Part shown: positions 1-8,722 of the stretch, piece by piece
Position numbering within the stretch: the first letter of the stretch is position 1
How the letters are laid out: the number at the start of each line of letters is the position of its first letter
Origin: BOG-938 sp035524315
GTDB lineage: Bacteria; Pseudomonadota; Alphaproteobacteria; Caulobacterales; Caulobacteraceae
Reading direction: 5' to 3'
DNA length: 64,000 nt
Assembly (NCBI GenBank): GCA_035524315.1
Contig: DATKPD010000085.1
Coordinates: forward strand, 36,132-100,131
Position numbers and translations under genes: made by a program
The notes under the pieces: model-generated
What the model saw: only the letters and a program-made list of their open reading frames with translations
Told to the model about the DNA's origin: nothing
Databases searched by the model: none

Positions 1-112
1 CGATCCGGCCGAGTTCGGCGACGCCTGCGCCTTCCTGTGCAGCGCCCAGGCCGGCTTCATCTCGGGTCAGAATCTTCAGCTCGACGGCGGCTCTTACGCC
101 GGCCTGGTTTAG
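1..112 (+). CDS. Short-chain dehydrogenase/reductase, C-terminal end (partial)
   Basis: Only the last 36 codons are in the window, read from base 2 to the TAG at 110-112. They contain the stretch FLCSAQAGFISGQNLQLDGG, which is the usual C-terminal signature of classical SDR enzymes: a helix ending in a Ser/Ala pair, then G-Q-x-L-x-x-D-G-G before the final strand. The upstream catalytic Tyr-Lys and the NAD(P)-binding glycine motif lie outside the window, so substrate and cofactor preference cannot be judged. The gene stops 11 nt before the next start and is probably the upstream member of the same catabolic operon. Confidence 0.85.
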   Translation, partial: DPAEFGDACAFLCSAQAGFISGQNLQLDGGSYAGLV

Positions 113-123
113 GAAAGACAGCC

Positions 124-987
124 ATGCGGTTCGCAACCTTCAACACCAAGGGACGCCAGACCTGGGGCGTGGTGCGCGATGACGGGGTGGTCGATATCGG
201 CATGCGGCTGGAGGCCCAGTATCCGACGCTGAAATCAGTGATCGCCGCCGGCTGGCCCCAGGCGGTGATGGATTTGGCCAGCGCCGCCGCCGACTATCAG
301 GAAAGCGAAATCCGCTATCTGCTGCCGGTACCCGATCCGGCGCACATCTGGTGCCTCGCGCTCAATTATGTGGAGCACCACGACGAGGTGCAGAGCGCTG
401 GGCGGGTGCAGGAGTTGCCCAAACAACCCGCCTTGTTCATGCGTTGGGCTGACAGCTTCACCGGCCACAACCACCCGCTGATCCATCCGGGCGTGTCGGA
501 GCAGTTCGACTATGAGGGCGAACTTGCCGTTGTGATCGGCAAGGAAGGCCGCAACATCGCCGAGAGCGACGCCTTGGACCACGTGGGCGGCTACACCATC
601 CTCAACGACGGCAGCGTGCGCGACTGGCAGTTTCACACGCGCCAGATCACGCCGGGCAAGAACTTCTACCACAGCGGTTCGATCGGCCCGTGGATCGTGC
701 CGCGCGACGAGATCGAGGATGTCTACAACCTGTCGATCAAGACCACCCTCAACGGGCAGGTCGTACAGGACGGCGCCACCGGCGACATGGTGCATAAGAT
801 CGAGAAATTCATCGCCTACGCCTCGACGATCCTGCCGCTGCAGCCCGGCGACATCCTGGCCACCGGCACCCCCAGCGGCGTCGGCTTTTCGCGCAAGCCC
901 CCACTGTGGCTAAAGCCGGGCGATCGATGCGAGATCGCCATCTCGGGCGTCGGCGTGCTCAGCAATACGGTCGAGGCGGCCTCCTAA
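124..987 (+). CDS. Fumarylacetoacetate hydrolase (FAH) family protein
   Basis: A 287-residue protein of the FAH superfamily, whose members hydrolyse or decarboxylate 2,4-diketo or 2-keto-enol acids at the end of aromatic ring-cleavage pathways, using a bound divalent metal. The segment DYEGELAVVIGK supplies a metal-binding Glu pair typical of the family. GYTILNDGSVRDWQ and the C-terminal LATGTPSGVG are conserved FAH blocks. The start at 124 is preceded by AGGAAAG at 111-117; an upstream in-frame start would overlap the SDR gene. It lies directly behind an SDR and ahead of a LysR regulator, which suggests a small catabolic operon. The exact substrate cannot be inferred. Confidence 0.9.
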   Translation: MRFATFNTKGRQTWGVVRDDGVVDIGMRLEAQYPTLKSVIAAGWPQAVMDLASAAADYQESEIRYLLPVPDPAHIWCLALNYVEHHDEVQSAGRVQELPKQPALFMRWADSFTGHNHPLIHPGVSEQFDYEGELAVVIGKEGRNIAESDALDHVGGYTILNDGSVRDWQFHTRQITPGKNFYHSGSIGPWIVPRDEIEDVYNLSIKTTLNGQVVQDGATGDMVHKIEKFIAYASTILPLQPGDILATGTPSGVGFSRKPPLWLKPGDRCEIAISGVGVLSNTVEAAS

Positions 988-1062
988 AGGCCGCAGACCA
1001 GGGCAAAAAAGGTGGCTGCGCCATCCCGCGCTTGATGCAAGGTTGCGCCTGAAAGGTGCGAG

Positions 1063-2265
1063 ATGGAGTCCACACTACCGAGCTTTTGGCATCTGCGCGT
1101 GTTCGAGACCGTCGCCCGCCTGGAAAGCGTCAGCCGGGCCTCGCAGGAACTCCTGCGGTCCCAGCCGGCGGTGACCAAATCGATCGTCAAGCTGGAGAGC
1201 GTGCTCGGCGTCACCCTGTTCGACCGCGCGACCACGGGCACCTATCCCACCGCCGCAGGCGTGGCGGTGTTGGTGCGCGCTCGCAAGATCCTGGCGGCGG
1301 CGGAACAGGCGGTGCTCGAGATCGCCGACCGGCCGGTCGCCCAGCCCTTGGCGGTCGCCACCGCGATCACCCGCGCCCACATGCGCGCGGTCATCGCCAT
1401 CGCCGAAGCCAAGTCGTTCTATGGCGCCGCCGGATTACTGGCGATCTCTGAGGCGTCGCTTCAGCGCGCGGCGCGTCAGCTTGAGCAGAACGTCGGCTGC
1501 AAGCTCTACCGCAACACCGCCGCCGGCGTGGCGACCACCAAGGCGGGCACCGAACTGGCCCGCCGGCTCAGCCTGATCGGCGGCCAGATCGAGGCCCTGG
1601 TCGCCGACGTGGAGCGGTTCAAGCACGCCGAGCAGACGGTGGTCGTAGGGGTGCTGCTGCTGGACCCGACCATCCTGCTGACCCGGGCCATCCGCGAGCT
1701 AAGCGAGACTTTCGAGAACGCCAAGGTGGTGGTCGTCAGCGGCGGCTATGACGCCCTGCTCAAGAAGCTGCACGCCAACAACATCGACTTCATCATCGGC
1801 ATCCTCAAGCGGCCGGACTACGACGCCGAGGCCAAGGAAGAGGCGCTCTACCAAGACCGCTACTGCGTGGTCGCGCGCAACGGCCATCCCCTGGCAAAAG
1901 GCGGAGTCGTGTCGCTCAAGGGGCTGCGCGAATACGATTGGATCCTGCCTCAGCATGGCTCGCCCCGTCGACTGGCGTTCGAGCAGATCTTCCTGGATGG
2001 TCCCTCGCCGAGGGCCAAGGTGGAAACCTATTCACTATCGACCATCCGGTTGACCCTGGCCGAAAGCAACGCTCTGACGGTGTTGAGCTGGACCGAGGCG
2101 CTGTGCGAACAACGGATCGGTTTGCTCGCCCCGCTCAACTTCGAGGTGCCCCCGCCCGGCCCCGTCATCGGCCTGACCACGCGCAGGGAGTGGGAGCCGA
2201 CGGCGGTCCAGGCCGCGTTCGTGGACGCACTGCGCAAAGCCAGCCGGGAATTGCTGCTTCGCTAG
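1063..2265 (+). CDS. LysR-type regulator with two tandem HTH domains
   Basis: A 400-residue LysR-family transcription factor, about 100 residues longer than usual. Residues 8-67 form a canonical LysR winged HTH (LRVFETVARLESVSRASQEL, then S-Q-P-A-V-T-K-S-I-x-x-L-E). Residues 103-165 read as a second, more diverged LysR HTH (A-I-A-E-A-x-S-F-x-x-A-A, A-S-L-Q-R-A-A-R-Q-L-E, C-K-L-Y-R-N-T, ending T-T-K-A-G). A type-2 periplasmic-binding effector domain follows from about residue 190. The AAAGGTG at 1053-1059 is a plausible ribosome-binding site. It lies between FAH and the racemase/MFS genes on the same strand, and probably controls one or both. The effector is unknown. Confidence 0.9.
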   Translation: MESTLPSFWHLRVFETVARLESVSRASQELLRSQPAVTKSIVKLESVLGVTLFDRATTGTYPTAAGVAVLVRARKILAAAEQAVLEIADRPVAQPLAVATAITRAHMRAVIAIAEAKSFYGAAGLLAISEASLQRAARQLEQNVGCKLYRNTAAGVATTKAGTELARRLSLIGGQIEALVADVERFKHAEQTVVVGVLLLDPTILLTRAIRELSETFENAKVVVVSGGYDALLKKLHANNIDFIIGILKRPDYDAEAKEEALYQDRYCVVARNGHPLAKGGVVSLKGLREYDWILPQHGSPRRLAFEQIFLDGPSPRAKVETYSLSTIRLTLAESNALTVLSWTEALCEQRIGLLAPLNFEVPPPGPVIGLTTRREWEPTAVQAAFVDALRKASRELLLR

Positions 2266-2429
2266 GGCATGGGGTCATTACCTCAAACGCCGCTTTCGCC
2301 CGATCACTTCCGTCTTAGTTCCATTACTTTGTCCTAAGCTGGCCTCCCCGCCAGCGGGGGGCTGGATCATAGTCAGGCCGTAAAGGCCGAAAAAACGACG
2401 TCAGAAGACGCATTGGCCAAAGGGAGGCT

Positions 2430-3158
2430 GTGTTGGTCGGCAAGCGCGTTGGCGTTATCGTTCCCTCGCTCAATGTCGTCGTCGAGGACGACATGCGACG
2501 CATGCTTCCGGACGATGTGGGCCTGCACATCACCCGTGTCCGGTTGAAGAAGACCCAGGGCCGCGTGACCCAGGCCGCACTGCTGGAGGCGGGCGCCGAC
2601 GCCGTGGACAAGGCCACACTCCTGGCCGACGCCGGGGTCGACGCCATCTGTTTCAACTGCACCGGCGCGAGCCTGGCCGACGGGCCCGAGGGCGCCCGCA
2701 GCCTGCGCGACCGCCTCACCGCCTCGTCGGGCACGCCCAGCACCACCACCATTCTGTCGGTCGTGCGGCTGCTCCGGCTGGCCGGCGTCCGCCGCCTGGC
2801 GCACGTGTGTCCCTTCACCGCCGAATTCGGCGCCGATGAAGCCGATTTCCTGCGCGCCGAGGGCTTTGACGTGGTGGCTTCGCGCGGGCTGAACTTCACT
2901 GACGCCCGACTGGCGGCCAAGCTGACGCCGCAAGAGATATTCGATATCGCCAAGGATATGGATTCGGCGGAGGCCGACGGCCTGTTCCTGGCCTGCGCCA
3001 ACGTGCGGGCCTGGGAAGCGACGGCGGCGCTCGAACAGCGCCTGGGCAAGCGGGTGATCACCAGCAACCAGGCGGTGACGTGGGACCTGCTGGACATGAT
3101 CGGCCATCCTGCCGCCGAGGACATCGCCGGCCGCGCGCGTTCGCTGGCGCCCGCATGA
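2430..3158 (+). CDS. Asp/Glu racemase superfamily protein (maleate cis-trans isomerase / arylmalonate decarboxylase-like)
   Basis: A 242-residue protein matching the Asp/Glu/hydantoin racemase fold as used by maleate isomerase and arylmalonate decarboxylase. Two cysteines sit in the expected half-domain positions: FNCTGASL in the first half and LFLACANVRAW in the second. The opening GVIVPSLNVVVEDDM resembles the substrate-binding P-S-x-N segment of maleate isomerases. AGGGAGG at 2421-2427 serves either the GTG at 2430 (2-nt gap) or the TTG at 2433 (5-nt gap); the latter spacing is more usual. Its stop overlaps the MFS transporter start by ATGA, so the two are translationally coupled. With the FAH and MFS genes it suggests catabolism of a dicarboxylate or aromatic acid. 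Confidence 0.85.
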   Translation: MLVGKRVGVIVPSLNVVVEDDMRRMLPDDVGLHITRVRLKKTQGRVTQAALLEAGADAVDKATLLADAGVDAICFNCTGASLADGPEGARSLRDRLTASSGTPSTTTILSVVRLLRLAGVRRLAHVCPFTAEFGADEADFLRAEGFDVVASRGLNFTDARLAAKLTPQEIFDIAKDMDSAEADGLFLACANVRAWEATAALEQRLGKRVITSNQAVTWDLLDMIGHPAAEDIAGRARSLAPA

Positions 3159-4531
3159 ACGCTCCTCCGCCATCGGCGTTTGAGGCCGGGCCCGCCAAGG
3201 CCTTGACCTTCCATCAGTGGTCGGTCGTGGCCGTCTCGGGTGCGGCGGCGGCCCTGGAGTTTCTCGACGGCTATATCATCGCCTTCGTGTTGGCATTCAT
3301 AACCGGCCCGTGGAAGCTGCACTACGGACAGATCGCGATCGTCTTGCTCAGTTCGGGTGTCGGCGGCCTCGTGGGTTCGTTCGTCTGGGGGCATTTCGCC
3401 GACAAGATGGGGCGGCGCGCCACCTTGGCCGCGACCGTGGCCACCTGCGCCATCGGCAGCTTGGCCATGGCCGCCACGCCCACCGGCAATTGGGGCTATC
3501 TGGCGGCCCTGCGCTTCGTGGTCGGCTTTGGCGTCGGCGGGTTCTTCGTGCCGATGATGCTGGTGCAGGAATTTCTGCCCGCGGCCAAGCGGGGCCGAGC
3601 GTGCGGCATCGTTTCGGCGGCCGCGGCCGCCGGCTTGGTGCTGGGCGCGCTCAGCGGGGCGTTCCTGGGGCCGCTGATCGGTTGGCGGGGCATGTTCATG
3701 GTCGGGGGCCTGCCCCTGCTGCTGGCGGCGGCGATCTACCGCCTGATCCCGGAATCGCCGCAATGGCTGCTGACCAAGGGGAGGGACGAGGATGCGCGCC
3801 AGGCGCTGGCGTGGGCGTTCGGCCCGGGGGCGGGCCCCGCTCCCGCGGCGTCGCCGGCCAAGGCGCAATGGCGCGACCTGCTGCGCTTTCCTTCAAAGCT
3901 GCTGGCCGGATGCCTGATCAACCTCGGCGTGGTGACCGGCTATTATGGCATGACCCTCTGGTCGCCGACCCTGATCTCCCAAATCCAGGGCATCCCCGGC
4001 GCCAAGGCGGCCAAGCTGATGATCACCATCAGCCTTGCGGGCCTGGTGTCCCGGTTTGTCGTCTCCGCCCTGTCCGACCGCATCGGCCGCCGTCGCTGCG
4101 GGATCGCGGTGTCCGCGCTGACCGGCGCCGCTCTGATGCTGGCCGCCCTGGTCGGCCACGGCGACCTGCTCGACCGCCGCGACTTCTGGCTGTTCATGAT
4201 CGCGGCCTTCGTCTTCGCCGACAGCACCTTCGCGGTGAACGCGGTCTACACCTCCGAGATGTGGCCGCCGCACCTGCGCGGCCGGGGATCGGGCGTCGCC
4301 TACGCGGCGGGCGGGATCGGCAAGATCATCGGGCCGCTCGGCTTCGCCCTGGCCGTCGGCTCCGCTGATGTGGTCAAGCCGGTGGCCACGGTGCAGGCGA
4401 TTATCGTCGCCTTTGGCTACTTGGCGGCGATGTTCTGGCTGGCGGGAATAACCTATCTGCTCGTGCGCATCGATGCGCCGGCAACGGAGGCGCCGCCGGC
4501 GCGCGCCACGTCGGTCAAGGTTCCAGCCTGA
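3155..4531 (+). CDS. MFS transporter, aromatic acid:H+ symporter type
   Basis: A 458-residue integral membrane protein with about 12 hydrophobic helices. The TM1 motif FLDGYIIAFVLAF corresponds to the D-G-Y-D segment typical of the aromatic acid:H+ symporter family. The loop FADKMGRRATL and its second-half counterpart LSDRIGRRRCG are the MFS signature between TM2-3 and TM8-9. The start ATG at 3155 overlaps the stop of the racemase-family gene, so the transporter probably imports the substrate of that enzyme. The central loop after TM6 (about residues 200-240) is Ala/Pro-rich. The substrate is not determined. Confidence 0.9.
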   Translation: MNAPPPSAFEAGPAKALTFHQWSVVAVSGAAAALEFLDGYIIAFVLAFITGPWKLHYGQIAIVLLSSGVGGLVGSFVWGHFADKMGRRATLAATVATCAIGSLAMAATPTGNWGYLAALRFVVGFGVGGFFVPMMLVQEFLPAAKRGRACGIVSAAAAAGLVLGALSGAFLGPLIGWRGMFMVGGLPLLLAAAIYRLIPESPQWLLTKGRDEDARQALAWAFGPGAGPAPAASPAKAQWRDLLRFPSKLLAGCLINLGVVTGYYGMTLWSPTLISQIQGIPGAKAAKLMITISLAGLVSRFVVSALSDRIGRRRCGIAVSALTGAALMLAALVGHGDLLDRRDFWLFMIAAFVFADSTFAVNAVYTSEMWPPHLRGRGSGVAYAAGGIGKIIGPLGFALAVGSADVVKPVATVQAIIVAFGYLAAMFWLAGITYLLVRIDAPATEAPPARATSVKVPA

Positions 4532-4632
4532 AGTGGCGGACAGTACGCTTTCAAGCGGCGCGGGGCGCGCGCCACAGGCCCGATCGCGGGCGCCTGCGAC
4601 ATAGGTTTAGACAGCTGGACGAGAAAGATTCC

Positions 4633-5409
4633 ATGATCGGCGACACGCGACGTTTTCGCAGCCAATTCGTGAGCGGTCGCCGAGCCCGCGTCGCGCTGCT
4701 CGCGGCGTTTGCGGCGGGCGCCCTGCTGGCCCAGGCGCCCGCCCGAGCTGGCACGGCCGACGATCCGGTGCTGGAAGTGGTGCAGACCGACTACCACGTG
4801 CCGCTGTTCAGCAATCAGTATGTCACCGTGGTCGACGTGAACATCCCGCCTGGCCGGGGCACCAACTTCCATAATCACCGCGACGATGCGCTGAACATCT
4901 ATCTGGTGGATTATCCGCCCAAGTCTGCGGGCCAGGACTATGGCAAGCCCGTGGGCATCCTGCGCGGCGGCAAGAGCATGCCCAAGGCCGGCGAAGTCCT
5001 GTTCCAGAATTTCTCCAACAGCCCGATCATCAACAGGGGCGAGAACCAGGGCTCGCCCGGCGACGGGACCATGCACGTGATCGAGACCGAATTCACCGGT
5101 CGGCATGTGTTCGGCTACACGCCCGCCGAGCGCGACCCGGCCTATGTCAAGGTGGTCGACAACGACAAAGTCGCTGTGTGGCGCCTGACCCTGCAGCCCG
5201 GCGAGACCGCGCCGATGATCGTGCAGAAGGCCCCGGGGATGCGCGTGGTGATCCACGGCGGGGAAATCGCCGAGATCACGCCGGGCGCCAAGGATCGCGG
5301 CATGCTGCTGACCGACGGCAAGGTCTACTGGCAGGACGGCGGCGTGCGGCGCGCCGTCAAGAACATCGGCGCGACCCCCGTCATGCTGGTGGAAATGGAA
5401 ATGAAGTAG
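4633..5409 (+). CDS. Secreted double-cupin domain protein
   Basis: A 258-residue protein with an N-terminal signal peptide: basic start, hydrophobic ALLAAFAAGALLAQAP, then A-R-A-G. Two cupin-like halves follow. The first has a metal-site-like NFHNHRDD near residue 76; the second (about residues 175-258) retains the P-G-E-T-A-P turn but lacks the histidine cluster. The protein is presumably periplasmic and binds or modifies a small substrate. It precedes the three dehydrogenase genes on the same strand with an 81-nt gap, so it may belong to that unit. No recognisable enzyme identity. Confidence 0.8.
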   Translation: MIGDTRRFRSQFVSGRRARVALLAAFAAGALLAQAPARAGTADDPVLEVVQTDYHVPLFSNQYVTVVDVNIPPGRGTNFHNHRDDALNIYLVDYPPKSAGQDYGKPVGILRGGKSMPKAGEVLFQNFSNSPIINRGENQGSPGDGTMHVIETEFTGRHVFGYTPAERDPAYVKVVDNDKVAVWRLTLQPGETAPMIVQKAPGMRVVIHGGEIAEITPGAKDRGMLLTDGKVYWQDGGVRRAVKNIGATPVMLVEMEMK

Positions 5410-5490
5410 GTCCGCCGGTCGCCGCGAGGCGGACGAACGGACGCCGTGGCGGCGACACGATCGCCACGGAATAACAAGGGAGTAGGCGTT

Positions 5491-6039
5491 ATGGCCGACA
5501 GCCAGGCCCAAGGCTATTCGAGGCGCGCCGCGCTGACCTACGGCGTCGGGGCGGCGATCGTCATCGGCGGCGTTTCATTCAGCCGCTTCGCCCAGGCTCA
5601 GGGCGGCGGCGACGGGCTGCACCGCCTGGCCGAGCTCTTGGTGGCGCGTCCGCTCGATCCGGCGCTGACCGCGCGGGCGGCCACCGCCCTGGCCCAGGTC
5701 GATGCGGGTTTCCCGGCTAAGCTCCAGGCGCTCAAGGGCTTCATCGCCGCGAACCGGATCGCCGACGTCGAGGCGTTGAAGGCCGCTCCGGGCTTTGCCG
5801 GCAGCCTGCACGATACCGCCAAGACGATCATCGCCTGCCTCTACGAGGGCTTCGCCGGCACCCCCCGAGCGTTCCACTCGACCGACAACGTCCAGTTCGT
5901 CACCTACACCCAGGCGCTGATGTACCAGGTGAACCGGCAGTACGTGCCCATCCCCAGCTATTCGACCTGGGGGCCGGGCTACTGGGCTCAGGTTCCCATC
6001 GCGCCGGCCCTGAAGCCGCGCTCCGTTCCCCAGATTTGA
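5491..6039 (+). CDS. Tat-exported small subunit of a GMC-type sugar/alcohol dehydrogenase
   Basis: A 182-residue protein beginning with a twin-arginine signal (S-R-R-A-A-L-T at about residues 11-17, then the hydrophobic run YGVGAAIVIGGVSF and A-Q-A). The mature part resembles the small subunit of membrane-bound FAD-dependent sorbitol/gluconate/glucose dehydrogenases, which acts as a hitch-hiker chaperone exporting the flavoprotein. It has the family's hallmark order: an L-Y-x-G-x-x-G segment (LYEGFAG), then a tyrosine-rich block and a tail with PSYSTWGPGYW. The ATG at 5491 is chosen; the longer reading frame upstream has no good start. It lies 9 nt before the GMC flavoprotein gene. Confidence 0.85.
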   Translation: MADSQAQGYSRRAALTYGVGAAIVIGGVSFSRFAQAQGGGDGLHRLAELLVARPLDPALTARAATALAQVDAGFPAKLQALKGFIAANRIADVEALKAAPGFAGSLHDTAKTIIACLYEGFAGTPRAFHSTDNVQFVTYTQALMYQVNRQYVPIPSYSTWGPGYWAQVPIAPALKPRSVPQI

Positions 6040-6048
6040 GCAGGACCC

Positions 6049-7638
6049 ATGGCCGTGGATTATGATGCCGACGTCATCGTCGTCGGGTCCGGAACAGTGG
6101 GCGCCAACGTCGCTCATGAACTGGCCAAGAAGGGCAAGTCCGTCATCATTCTGGAGGCGGGCGTGCGCGTGCCGCGCTGGAAGATCGTGGAGGCCTACCG
6201 CAACTCAGGCCGCAAGTACGACCGCAACGATCCCTATCCCAACATGCCGTGGGCGCTCACATCCTACGCTGACGGCTATATCGACAACACCGGGTCGTTT
6301 CCGTTCTTTCCCGGCGCGCTGAAGGTGGTCGGCGGAACGACCCTGCACTGGTCCTCGGCGGTATGGCGCTTCATCCCCAACGACTTCAAGATGAAGTCGC
6401 TCTACGGCGTCCTGCGCGATTGGCCGATCTCCTACGACGCGCTTGAGCCGTACTACGGCCGCGCCGAGCTCGAGCTGGGCGTTTCGGGCAGCGACACCGA
6501 CGATCAGAGCGGGCAGGGGCATCCGGGCCCCTATCCGCCGCGCTCGATCCCCTATCCGGTGCCGCCCGAGCCGGACGTGCACGCCTCGCAGGTGTTCAAG
6601 AAGAACCTGGAGCCGCACGGCTACAAGTTCGTCCACGAACCCAATTGCCGCACCTGGAAGCCCATCAACGGCCGGCCAGCCTGCCGGGGCAACAACAACT
6701 GCGTGCCGATCTGCCCCATCGGCGCCCAGTACGACGGCACCGCGCACGTCGATCTGGCCATCGACCACGGCGCCAAGCTGGTCACCGACGCGACCGTGTT
6801 CAAGATCGAGCGGGGCCAGGGCGGCAAGATCGCGGCGGTGCACTACCGCACCTCCAAACACCAGGACGTGCGGCTCACGGCCAAGGCCTTCGTCGTCGCC
6901 GGGCATGCCCTGGAGACGCCCAAGCTGTTGCTGATGAACGACGTGGCCAATTCGTCGGACCAGGTCGGCCGCAACCTGATGGACCACACCGGCACCGAAC
7001 TGCAGTTCCTGGCCAACGAGCCGATCTGGATGGGGCGCGGGCCGGTGCAGCAGGCCCGCATCATGAACTGGCGCGACGGACCCTTCCGCTCGCAGCACTC
7101 GGCGATCAAACACGACGTCCACAACGCCAATCCCATCGGCAGCATCACCCAACGGCTGATCAGCCAGGGCGTGATGGGCAAGGAACTGGACGAGCGGATC
7201 CTGGACGAATCCATGCGCTGGGCCCAGGTGACCACCTTCTATGAAATGCCGCCGCTGGCCGATAATCGCATCACGCTGCATCCGGACCGCCGGGACGCGC
7301 TGGGCTTCCCGACCCTGCGGATTCACTACGACGTGCCGCCTTACGTGCTGCAGGCCTTCGAATTGGCCAAGGGGCACTACGCCGAGATCACCCGGCTGAT
7401 GCAGGGCGAAAAGCCCATCATCGGCGACTTCGCCAACCACTCGCACATCGTCGGCACCACGCTCATGGGCGACGATCCAAAGGACTCGGTCGTCGACAAG
7501 GACGGCCGCACCCACGACCATGCCAACCTGTTCATCGCCGGGTGCTCGATCCTGCCGACGTGCAGCGTGCTTAATCCGACGCTGACGGCGGTGGCTCTGG
7601 CCATCCGCTCGGCCGACATCATCGCCGCGGAGGTCTGA
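6049..7638 (+). CDS. GMC-family FAD-dependent dehydrogenase, large subunit
   Basis: A 529-residue flavoprotein. The N-terminal Rossmann motif VIVVGSGTVGANVAHEL binds the FAD ADP moiety; GGTTLHWSS is the second GMC signature. The C-terminal half has NHSHIVGTTLMGDD and SVLNPTLTAV, which carry the catalytic His and Asn. A cysteine cluster C-x5-C-x3-C (CRGNNNCVPIC, about residues 213-223) matches the hinge region that holds a 3Fe-4S cluster in bacterial FAD-glucose dehydrogenases. There is no signal peptide, consistent with export together with the Tat small subunit. It should oxidise a sugar or alcohol in the periplasm and pass electrons to the cytochrome subunit encoded 2 nt downstream. The substrate is unknown. 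Confidence 0.92.
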   Translation: MAVDYDADVIVVGSGTVGANVAHELAKKGKSVIILEAGVRVPRWKIVEAYRNSGRKYDRNDPYPNMPWALTSYADGYIDNTGSFPFFPGALKVVGGTTLHWSSAVWRFIPNDFKMKSLYGVLRDWPISYDALEPYYGRAELELGVSGSDTDDQSGQGHPGPYPPRSIPYPVPPEPDVHASQVFKKNLEPHGYKFVHEPNCRTWKPINGRPACRGNNNCVPICPIGAQYDGTAHVDLAIDHGAKLVTDATVFKIERGQGGKIAAVHYRTSKHQDVRLTAKAFVVAGHALETPKLLLMNDVANSSDQVGRNLMDHTGTELQFLANEPIWMGRGPVQQARIMNWRDGPFRSQHSAIKHDVHNANPIGSITQRLISQGVMGKELDERILDESMRWAQVTTFYEMPPLADNRITLHPDRRDALGFPTLRIHYDVPPYVLQAFELAKGHYAEITRLMQGEKPIIGDFANHSHIVGTTLMGDDPKDSVVDKDGRTHDHANLFIAGCSILPTCSVLNPTLTAVALAIRSADIIAAEV

Positions 7639-7640
7639 AG

Positions 7641-8534
7641 GTGGCTCGCTGCAAGTCCTTCGCCCTGGTCGGCGCCGCCATCGCCCTGGCCTTCGCCGCG
7701 CCCACGCGCGCCCAGAACGACCCGCTCGCCCGGGGGCGCTATCTGGTCGACACGCAGGGCCATTGCGCGGGTTGCCACAGTCCTCGCGGCGCGACGGCGG
7801 GGGCTGCGGGCGCCTATCTCGCCGGCGGGGTCGCCCAGGGATGGATCGCGCCCAATCTCACGTCTGATCGCGTAAGCGGCCTGGGCGGCTGGAGCGACGC
7901 GGAAATCGCACGCTATCTCAAGACCGGCCAGGCAGAGGGCAAGGCGAGGGCCGACGGGCCCATGGCCAAGGTGGTGCAGTTCAGCCTCAGCAAGCTCAGC
8001 GACGCCGACATCGCGGCCATGGTCGCCTATCTGCGCACCGCGCCGGCCATTCGCACGCCGGGCCAGACGGCGCCGGCCTGGGGCGTGGACCAGGCCAAGC
8101 CGATCGCATGGACCGACTTCGAGCAGCCCGAAGCGCCGAACAGTTCGCCCGCGCGGCTGGATTTCAGCACCAACGACGGGGCGCTGCTCTACAACGTGTC
8201 GTGCGCGGCCTGCCACGGCATGCACGGTGAAGGCGCCGCCGACGGGAGCGCCCCCTCGCTGATCCACAACGCCGCCGTCGGCGCCCCGCAGCCCACCAAT
8301 CTGGTGAAGGTGATGTTGGAAGGCGTGGACCGCATGGGGCCCGGCGCCGAACACACGACGATGCCCGCGTTCTCGGCCCAAACCCATGGGATCGCCTCGC
8401 CCCTCAGCAGCCGTCAGATCGCCGCCGTGGCCAACTATGTGACCGAGAAATTCGGTTACGGCGACGCCCACCTGACCGAGGCGGACGTTTCCCGCATCGC
8501 GGCGAGCGCCAAGGCGCCGCCGGCGGGTCACTAG
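7641..8534 (+). CDS. Dihaem cytochrome c, dehydrogenase electron-transfer subunit
   Basis: A 297-residue protein with a signal peptide (ALVGAAIALAFAAP, cleavage near A-R-A-Q). It has two c-type haem sites: CAGCH at residues 42-46 and CAACH at 188-192. Cytochrome subunits of gluconate, sorbitol and fructose dehydrogenases usually carry three haems and a C-terminal membrane anchor. This one has only two sites and no obvious C-terminal anchor. The GTG start at 7641 has a GGAGG site at 7629-7633 inside the upstream gene. It is the last gene of the dehydrogenase operon and probably passes electrons towards the quinone pool or a soluble cytochrome. Confidence 0.9.
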   Translation: MARCKSFALVGAAIALAFAAPTRAQNDPLARGRYLVDTQGHCAGCHSPRGATAGAAGAYLAGGVAQGWIAPNLTSDRVSGLGGWSDAEIARYLKTGQAEGKARADGPMAKVVQFSLSKLSDADIAAMVAYLRTAPAIRTPGQTAPAWGVDQAKPIAWTDFEQPEAPNSSPARLDFSTNDGALLYNVSCAACHGMHGEGAADGSAPSLIHNAAVGAPQPTNLVKVMLEGVDRMGPGAEHTTMPAFSAQTHGIASPLSSRQIAAVANYVTEKFGYGDAHLTEADVSRIAASAKAPPAGH

Positions 8535-8722
8535 CGCTTCGGTCTGGGTCCGATTTCCGCCGGCCTATCAATCTTTCCCGACAACAGGTGGACGCTTACC
8601 CTTTCCGCGTCTCATTCACGAATTGCTGATCCCGGCTCTGCTATTGCAGCCAAACATCCAAGGACGGAAATTCGCTGTCGAACGTGGTCTAACCCAGTGT
8701 TGGGTACGCCAGGGGAGCTTGC

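Noticed and set aside
2324..3868. Long open frame on the - strand across the racemase and MFS genes
   Set aside because: It is antisense to two genes with clear families; composition (Arg/Gly/His-rich) is that of a GC-rich shadow frame.
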